A stretch of DNA of 21,045 nt, from positions 1 through 21,045 of the forward strand of contig CAYFQB010000045.1 of assembly GCA_964345225.1 (NCBI GenBank), in the 5' to 3' direction. Shown here piece by piece: positions 16,436 to 21,045 of the stretch. How positions within the stretch are numbered: position 1 is the first letter of the stretch; the number at the start of each line of letters is the position of its first letter. The notes under the pieces are model-generated. The model searched no databases, was not told where the DNA came from, and was given only the letters and a program-made list of their open reading frames with translations. The DNA comes from CAYFQB01 sp964345225 (lineage in GTDB: Bacteria; Nitrospirota; Thermodesulfovibrionia; Thermodesulfovibrionales; UBA6898). The translations under genes were made by a program, and so were the position numbers.

Positions 16436-16594
16436 ATGGGAAAGTTTACGATGATAAAAGAAATCTGGGAATTTTTAAGAACAAGAAAAAAATGGTGGCT
16501 GACACCTGTTATATTGTTTTTGCTTTTACTTAGTTTATTGATTGTACTTACTTCAGGATCGGCTGTAGCTCCTTTTATTTATACATTGTTTTAA
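16436..16594 (+). CDS. DUF5989-like (SxtK-like) 52-residue membrane protein
   Basis: A 52-residue protein. A short amphipathic start (MIKEIWEFL) leads to the basic-aromatic motif RTRKKWWLTP (15-24), one membrane helix of about 20 residues (PVILFLLLLSLLIVLTS), and the ending GSAVAPFIYTLF. That layout and the ending match the small DUF5989 proteins that accompany SxtJ and carbamoyltransferase genes. The ATG at 16436 lies 11 nt after the SxtJ-like stop, with AAGGG at 16423-16427 as possible ribosome binding site; a second in-frame ATG at 16451 would give 47 residues. The N-in or N-out topology cannot be fixed, though the Lys/Arg cluster before the helix favours a cytoplasmic N-terminus. The function is unknown. 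Confidence 0.85.
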   Translation: MGKFTMIKEIWEFLRTRKKWWLTPVILFLLLLSLLIVLTSGSAVAPFIYTLF

Positions 16595-16648
16595 TATAGA
16601 AAATCTCTCGAAAATCTTGAAAAACAATCCTCTTTAGATTATTAACTC

Positions 16649-18538
16649 ATGTGCGGAATCTGCGGTAAAATTAATCTTAAAGGTCTCTCTGTCGATGAAA
16701 ACCTTCTTAATAGGATGACTTCCTGTCTTGCACACCGGGGACCTGATGACGAAGGAATATATGCTAATAAGAATATAGGGCTTGGTCACAGGCGGCTTTC
16801 AATCATTGATCTTTCGCCTTTAGCTCACCAGCCGATGTCCAATGAAGACAAGTCAGTATGGATTGTATATAACGGTGAGATATATAATTTCCTTGAATTA
16901 AGGGGAGAACTCGTAAAAAAGGGACATGTTTTCCGCTCAAAAAGTGATACTGAAGCAATTATACACCTGTATGAAGAGTACGGAATCGAATGCCTGAAAT
17001 ACCTGAGGGGTATGTTTGCATTCGCTATATGGGATGAAAAGGAACAAACGCTTTTTTTGGCAAGAGACAGAGTTGGAAAGAAGCCCCTTTATTACTGGTA
17101 TTCTCCAGATACTTTCGTCTTTGCCTCAGAAATTAAATCAATTCTGCAGGATGTCAATTTTTCAAGAAAACCGAATTTGACAGCTATACATCATTATCTG
17201 ACATATCAGGATGTGCCTGCACCATGGACAGCCTTCGAAGGGATAAAAAAACTGCCCCCGGCACATTATCTTCTTCTTAAAAATGGTCAGGTTCAGATTA
17301 AACGATACTGGAAACTGTCTTATCTTCCAAAACACAAAATGAATATAGAAGATTTGCAAAAAGAGATCATTGACAGGTTAGAAGAAGCCGTTAAAATAAG
17401 GCTAATGAGTGATGTGCCACTTGGTGCATTTTTGAGTGGCGGAATAGATTCAAGTGCTGTAGTTGCCTTGATGTCTCAAGCCATGAATAAACCGGTAAAA
17501 ACTTTTTCCATAGGTTTTAAGGAAAAAGCTTACAGTGAACTAAGGTATGCACGACTGATTTCAGAAAGATTCAGGACAGAACATACAGAATTTATTGTTG
17601 AGCCAAATGTAATTGATATCATTGATAAACTCGTATGGCATTATAATGAGCCTTTTGCAGATGTTTCAGCTATACCGACATATTATGTTTCAAAGCTTGC
17701 AAGAGAACATGTTACGGTTATTTTAAATGGTGATGGTGGTGATGAAAACTTTGCGGGCTATGGCAAGTATATAGCTATTGAGTTTTCAAGACGAATGCAA
17801 AAGTTTGTGCCAGCTGCTGTAGTAAGGGCTTTTTTACCGTTGGTAAAAACACTTCCTCATGGAAAAAACCCGAACAACTTTTTCTGGCGCTTAAAACAGT
17901 TTCTTAAAGAATATCCTGAAAAGCCTGAGATGAGAAATGGACACTGGATGAGCCATTTCACGACAGAAATGAAAAATAATTTATATACTGACGATTTTTT
18001 ATTAAAATTTTCGTTCGATAATTCTTTCGAACTCTTATTAGAAAAATACAGAGAAGCTGAAGCAGACACATTTTTGGACAAGACACTTTATGCCGACGTG
18101 ATGATGTACCTGCCTGATGATCTGCTTGTAAAAGTGGATGTTGCCTCAATGGCAAATTCTCTTGAGGCACGTTCTCCGATTCTTGACCATGAGTTTATGG
18201 AGTTTGTGGCAAAGATCCCTTCTGAATTAAAATTGAATGGCAGAACTACAAAATTTATTTTTAAAAAAGCTTTAAAAGGCTTGCTTCCTGAGGAGGTACT
18301 TTTTAGGGAAAAAATGGGTTTTGGTGTGCCTATAGATCACTGGTTCAGAAATGAACTTAAAGAGATGTCATATGATATATTGCTAAGTCAAAGAGCAATT
18401 AAACGGGGCTATTTTAAAAAAAAGTCGATTAAAAAGATAATTGATGAACATACATCGGGTAAATGGAACTGGCATAATCATATCTGGAACCTTCTGATGC
18501 TTGAACTCTGGCACAGGATGTTTATTGATGTGATTTGA
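16649..18538 (+). CDS. asnB: AsnB-type glutamine-dependent amidotransferase (complete)
   Basis: A 629-residue, full-length class II amidotransferase of the asparagine synthase family. It begins MCGICG, so Cys2 becomes the N-terminal nucleophile that hydrolyses glutamine. Further glutaminase motifs are AHRGPDDEG, GLGHRRLSIIDLS, YNGEIYNF and ARDRVGKKPLYY. The synthetase domain has the pyrophosphatase loop SGGIDSS at 263-269, NGDGGDENFAGYGKY, and DVASMANSLEARSPILDHEFMEF. It could make asparagine, but in this setting amidation of a carboxylated sugar is at least as likely. The start is fixed by MCGIC although no ribosome binding site is seen. It follows the carbamoyltransferase block by 54 nt. 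It is clearly divergent from the partial paralogue at the left edge, so the two may serve different acceptors. Confidence 0.95.
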   Translation: MCGICGKINLKGLSVDENLLNRMTSCLAHRGPDDEGIYANKNIGLGHRRLSIIDLSPLAHQPMSNEDKSVWIVYNGEIYNFLELRGELVKKGHVFRSKSDTEAIIHLYEEYGIECLKYLRGMFAFAIWDEKEQTLFLARDRVGKKPLYYWYSPDTFVFASEIKSILQDVNFSRKPNLTAIHHYLTYQDVPAPWTAFEGIKKLPPAHYLLLKNGQVQIKRYWKLSYLPKHKMNIEDLQKEIIDRLEEAVKIRLMSDVPLGAFLSGGIDSSAVVALMSQAMNKPVKTFSIGFKEKAYSELRYARLISERFRTEHTEFIVEPNVIDIIDKLVWHYNEPFADVSAIPTYYVSKLAREHVTVILNGDGGDENFAGYGKYIAIEFSRRMQKFVPAAVVRAFLPLVKTLPHGKNPNNFFWRLKQFLKEYPEKPEMRNGHWMSHFTTEMKNNLYTDDFLLKFSFDNSFELLLEKYREAEADTFLDKTLYADVMMYLPDDLLVKVDVASMANSLEARSPILDHEFMEFVAKIPSELKLNGRTTKFIFKKALKGLLPEEVLFREKMGFGVPIDHWFRNELKEMSYDILLSQRAIKRGYFKKKSIKKIIDEHTSGKWNWHNHIWNLLMLELWHRMFIDVI

Positions 18539-18560
18539 ATATGCAGTAATAAGAAAAGCA

Positions 18561-19259
18561 ATGGGTCTGGAAGAGATTGATAGGGAAGGCATAGCTGTTA
18601 ATTTAGATGTTGCCATTGAAGCATTTAAAGGGCATATTGATAGGAATGCCATAAAATCGGGCCGATTATTTGATCAGGAGCTGATGAATAAGAACTTAAA
18701 GTTTCTTGACGTCGGATGTGGTATTGGCGGACATCTACTTATATTGAGGAACAATGGAATCCAATATGCCTTTGGGTTTGACATTGTTTACAGACTGGTA
18801 AAGATAGCAAAAAGCGAATATGGGGTGAAGAATCTCTTGGTTGCTAATGGCATGCGTATACCTTTGATTGATGGCTCTGTAGACAGAGTGATTTTATATA
18901 ATGTTATTGAGCATTGCAGCGAACCTATTGGAGTCTTGAACGAGATTTATAGGGTTCTTTCCAGAGATGGGATATTGTATATGGATGCCCCCAATGCAAG
19001 GTCAACGGGGGACCGAATCTATAGATGGGGCAGCAGGATTGTCTATGGCAAGACCAGCCATATCCAGAAATTTACCATGAAGAAAATTGAATTATTAGTT
19101 GAAAAAACCGGGTTTCGCATTGATGAATGCAAGACGAACATGGGTATCTTTGTCGATTATCCACAACTTAAGAGGCTTGCTTATCTAAAATGGTTACTCA
19201 AATTTTTGTTTGGAAAAGAGATTGGAAGTTGGGAACTGAAGTTAGTCAAAAAAAACTGA
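18561..19259 (+). CDS. SAM-dependent methyltransferase
   Basis: A 232-residue single-domain Methyltransf_11-type enzyme. Motif I is KFLDVGCGIGGHLLIL (about 47-62), then AFGFDIVYRLVKIAKSEYG with the acidic residue that holds the ribose, followed by IPLIDGSVDRVILYNVIEHCSEPIGVL and DGILYMDAPNARSTGDRIYRW. It lacks the zinc ribbon seen in the proteins at 3407 and 10802. The ATG at 18561 lies 22 nt after the amidotransferase stop with only a weak purine-rich stretch before it. Its 3' end overlaps the longest reading of the next gene by 70 nt. Sugar methylation is inferred from the surroundings; the acceptor is unknown. Confidence 0.88.
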   Translation: MGLEEIDREGIAVNLDVAIEAFKGHIDRNAIKSGRLFDQELMNKNLKFLDVGCGIGGHLLILRNNGIQYAFGFDIVYRLVKIAKSEYGVKNLLVANGMRIPLIDGSVDRVILYNVIEHCSEPIGVLNEIYRVLSRDGILYMDAPNARSTGDRIYRWGSRIVYGKTSHIQKFTMKKIELLVEKTGFRIDECKTNMGIFVDYPQLKRLAYLKWLLKFLFGKEIGSWELKLVKKN

Positions 19260-20449
19260 ATTTTAAGCTATGTGTTGTTTCACCGCTTTTTCATCCAAAT
19301 TTAGGCGGGGTTGGCAGACAGGCGGTCGCCCTAACTGAATATTTGCACCAATGCGGGATCCAGGTAATGGTAATGTGCAGGGATATGAAAGATATTCCCC
19401 CCTGGCAGCCTCGTGCAGGCATTCAAATAAACAGGCTGTGGTCAATAGCACCGGATAAAATCAATCTCCAGGAGAGAACGATCAGGAATTTTTTCATCTC
19501 TTTCAGTTTCTGCCTGAGCCTTGTCTTCGCACTTATAAAGAAAAGAATGCATTTTGACATCGTTCATTTTCATGGTGCAAGCCTGCCCCTTATAATAAAT
19601 GTCCTGCCCCTCAAACTTTTAAAAAAGAAGGTTGTTTCAAAAGTTGCAGGTGCGAAGATGGATACAGAGGCCGGCTCTCTTAAAGGCAAATATCTGTTCC
19701 TGGGTAATATCTTTATCTGGATTTTAAAGATGGTGGATGCCTTTATTGCGATCAGCAGAGAAATAAAGAATGATCTGATACAAGACGGATTTGATGAGAG
19801 GAAAATTGAAGAGATAAATAATTTTATCGTGAAGAATGAGTTTTTCCCATTGCAGAACAGTGATCATAATAAAAATTTATTGAAAAAGAGGCTAATGAAC
19901 ACTGAAAAAAGAATTTTGACCTTTTCCGGGCGGTTGGTAAAGACAAAGAGATTGGACCTGCTTTTTACTGCTTTCAAAGAAGTCTTGCAGTCGGGAAAAG
20001 ACGTTCACCTTCTAATTCTCGGCGATGGAGAATTGAGGGAAAAACTCATCTCCTTGGCTAAAGAGCTCGGTATCAAAGATCACGTTTCCTTCAAGGGATT
20101 CAGGACTGATATCCTTGACTACTTGCATATATCAGACATGTTTGTATTTCCTTCTGAACGTGAAGGCATGCCCAATTCACTTCTTGAAGCGATGGCATGC
20201 AGACTGCCTGTTATTGCCGCTGGGGTAGGTGGAGTCATTGACCTGATCAGAAACGGTGAAAACGGCATCATGGTTCCTCCGGGCGACGCTGAAGGGTTGA
20301 AAAAAGCGATATTCAGGCTTCTTGATGATCGTCAGTTTTCTGAAAATATTGCTGCAAAGGCATATGAAACAATAAAAGGGGGGTATTATATAGATATCGT
20401 TGCAGAGAGATACCTTTCACTTTATCAGAAAATATTGAGTGAAGTCTGA
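19190..20449 (+). CDS. GT4 family glycosyltransferase
   Basis: A retaining GT-B enzyme of up to 419 residues. The domain proper begins at about residue 25 with FKLCVVSPLFHPNLGGVGRQAVALTEYL, the usual first strand and Gly-rich loop. Later come LTFSGRLVKTKRLDLLFTAF, LLILGDGELREKL, and FVFPSEREGMPNSLLEAMACRLPVIAAG with a complete EX7E motif (EGMPNSLLE). GENGIMVPPGD follows near the C-terminus. The start is uncertain: ATG at 19190 overlaps the methyltransferase by 70 nt and adds residues not typical of the family; TTG at 19229 or CTG at 19256 would give a more normal N-terminus. It should add one sugar to the lipid-linked intermediate; donor and linkage are not readable. Confidence 0.9.
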   Translation: MVTQIFVWKRDWKLGTEVSQKKLNFKLCVVSPLFHPNLGGVGRQAVALTEYLHQCGIQVMVMCRDMKDIPPWQPRAGIQINRLWSIAPDKINLQERTIRNFFISFSFCLSLVFALIKKRMHFDIVHFHGASLPLIINVLPLKLLKKKVVSKVAGAKMDTEAGSLKGKYLFLGNIFIWILKMVDAFIAISREIKNDLIQDGFDERKIEEINNFIVKNEFFPLQNSDHNKNLLKKRLMNTEKRILTFSGRLVKTKRLDLLFTAFKEVLQSGKDVHLLILGDGELREKLISLAKELGIKDHVSFKGFRTDILDYLHISDMFVFPSEREGMPNSLLEAMACRLPVIAAGVGGVIDLIRNGENGIMVPPGDAEGLKKAIFRLLDDRQFSENIAAKAYETIKGGYYIDIVAERYLSLYQKILSEV

Positions 20450-20766
20450 ATATTTTTATTACCTGAAGAAAAGAAGCCTTGCCAGGGTACTTTTTCAAAA
20501 TTATTCTTAAAACCTGTTGTGATTTTTTTCCGGGAGGGCACTTGATATCGGCTCAGGTATAGGAGAATTTTTAGCTCTCTCTTCTGATTGAGTTTGCACG
20601 GGATATTTTAGTCATAATAAGTTGAGAGTTTTTGCTGTTAATGTTAAAAATGCAAATAAAAAATTATATCATTATAAATTATAAGGATATTTACTTGATG
20701 ATCTGTATATTATAAATACAGGCTTAAGTTATAGCACAGAGATAACAGTATCAAAGTGATTTTCAA
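20450..20766 (+). other. Long gap, AT-rich, mostly without genes
   Basis: These 317 bases separate the last GT4 from the GT2. The first part is unremarkable. From about 20529 to 20620 it holds a decayed methyltransferase fragment (listed separately). The remainder (20621-20766) is strongly AT-rich and could hold a promoter for the next genes, but no pair of -35 and -10 boxes with good spacing stood out. A small inverted repeat, CTGTAT and ATACAG separated by 7 nt, lies at 20703-20721. Confidence 0.6.
20529..20620 (+). pseudogene. Methyltransferase gene remnant (motif I)
   Basis: The frame through 20532-20588 reads GRALDIGSGIGEFLALSSD and then TGA. LDIGSGIGEF is a near-perfect class I methyltransferase motif I, and a preceding GR or GRA is common in such enzymes. 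A +1 shift then gives EFARDIL (20590-20610), like the EFA stretch after motif II in several sugar methyltransferases, but the residues normally between the two are missing. No start codon with an open frame leads into it. The best reading is an internally deleted scar of a methyltransferase gene. Confidence 0.62.
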
Positions 20767-21045
20767 ATGACTCAGATAAAAAAGCATATAAATAATTTCG
20801 CGATAATTATCCCTGCCTATAATGAGGCGGGAAGGATTGCATATACCATTGCCGGTATAAGAAAATTCACTGATACCGATATCATTGTAGTCAGTGATGG
20901 TTCGACAGATGATACGGCAAAAGAGTCTGAGGCGGCTGGTGCTGTGGTAATAGAACTTCCATTTAATCTCGGATATGGCGCGGCTCTTCAGACAGGTTAC
21001 AAATATGTCTTGAATAGAGGTTATCAGTTTGCAGTCCAGATGGAT
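20767..21045 (+). CDS. Family 2 glycosyltransferase (3' end outside window)
   Basis: The first 93 residues of a GT-A fold glycosyltransferase, starting at ATG 20767 and open at the right edge. Seen: FAIIIPAYNEAGRI (residues 10-23), then DIIVVSDGSTDDTAKE, where the Asp residues bind the nucleotide, then LPFNLGYGAALQTGYKYVLNRGY. The window stops right after QMD, the usual beginning of the metal-binding DxD motif. The pattern is closest to polyprenyl-phosphate sugar synthases (dolichol-phosphate mannosyltransferase-like). Such enzymes charge a lipid carrier with one sugar, which GT-C enzymes then use outside the membrane; that would fit the GT-C-like protein at 9200. It follows a long gap, so it may begin a new transcript. 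Confidence 0.92.
   Translation, partial: MTQIKKHINNFAIIIPAYNEAGRIAYTIAGIRKFTDTDIIVVSDGSTDDTAKESEAAGAVVIELPFNLGYGAALQTGYKYVLNRGYQFAVQMD

Noticed and set aside
20703..20721. Inverted repeat CTGTAT / ATACAG with a 7-nt spacer upstream of the GT2
   Set aside because: Six-base arms in very AT-rich DNA are expected by chance; there is no T-run for a terminator and no adjacent promoter to make it an operator.

Overview
The window is an interior piece of a cell-surface polysaccharide (O-antigen, exopolysaccharide or similar glycan) biosynthesis cluster. Every supported gene lies on the + strand. The two outermost genes run off the ends: an asparagine-synthase-type amidotransferase at the left edge and a family 2 glycosyltransferase at the right edge. 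The DNA is AT-rich, ribosome binding sites are weak, and one TTG start is well supported. A Wzx-type flippase suggests a Wzx/Wzy-style pathway in a Gram-negative or diderm bacterium. Gene content (glycan-cluster radical SAM/SPASM protein, NodU carbamoyltransferase, SxtJ and DUF5989 proteins, many methyltransferases) resembles that of anaerobes such as Nitrospirota, Desulfobacterota or Brocadiales-type Planctomycetota. No marker gene fixes the taxon, so this is only a suggestion.

Layout. 1-2659: partial amidotransferase followed by a methyltransferase. 2707-3270: hexapeptide-repeat acetyltransferase, then a decayed radical SAM fragment (3271-3379). 3407-4423: methyltransferase with an N-terminal zinc-ribbon-like segment. 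4585-7649: radical SAM/SPASM protein overlapping by ATGA with a large GT4-methyltransferase fusion. 7737-10687: flippase overlapping a GT-C-like multispanning protein that is the best polymerase or integral-membrane glycosyltransferase candidate. 10802-11755: a second zinc-ribbon methyltransferase. 11894-20449: a compact run of GT4, NodU carbamoyltransferase, SGNH hydrolase, SxtJ-like protein, a 52-residue DUF5989-like protein, complete AsnB-type amidotransferase, methyltransferase and GT4. 20450-20766: a gap with a methyltransferase remnant. 20767 to the end: partial GT2.

How the genes may work together (inference). The glycosyltransferases build a lipid-linked repeat unit on the cytoplasmic face. 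The acetyltransferase, methyltransferases, carbamoyltransferase and amidotransferases decorate it with acetyl, methyl, carbamoyl and amide groups. The flippase exports it, and the GT-C-like protein may polymerise or modify it outside. No sugar-nucleotide synthesis genes, chain-length regulator or ABC exporter appear here; they may lie outside the window.

The most distinctive element is the tightly packed block at 13075-16594: carbamoyltransferase, membrane-anchored SGNH hydrolase, SxtJ-like protein and DUF5989-like protein. It recalls the sxtI-sxtJ-sxtK block of cyanobacterial saxitoxin clusters, placed in a glycan locus with an added esterase-like gene. Other notable points are gene scars in several intergenic gaps, a 7-bp tandem repeat expanded in frame inside the first amidotransferase gene, and a glycosyltransferase-methyltransferase fusion lacking the first Glu of the usual EX7E motif.
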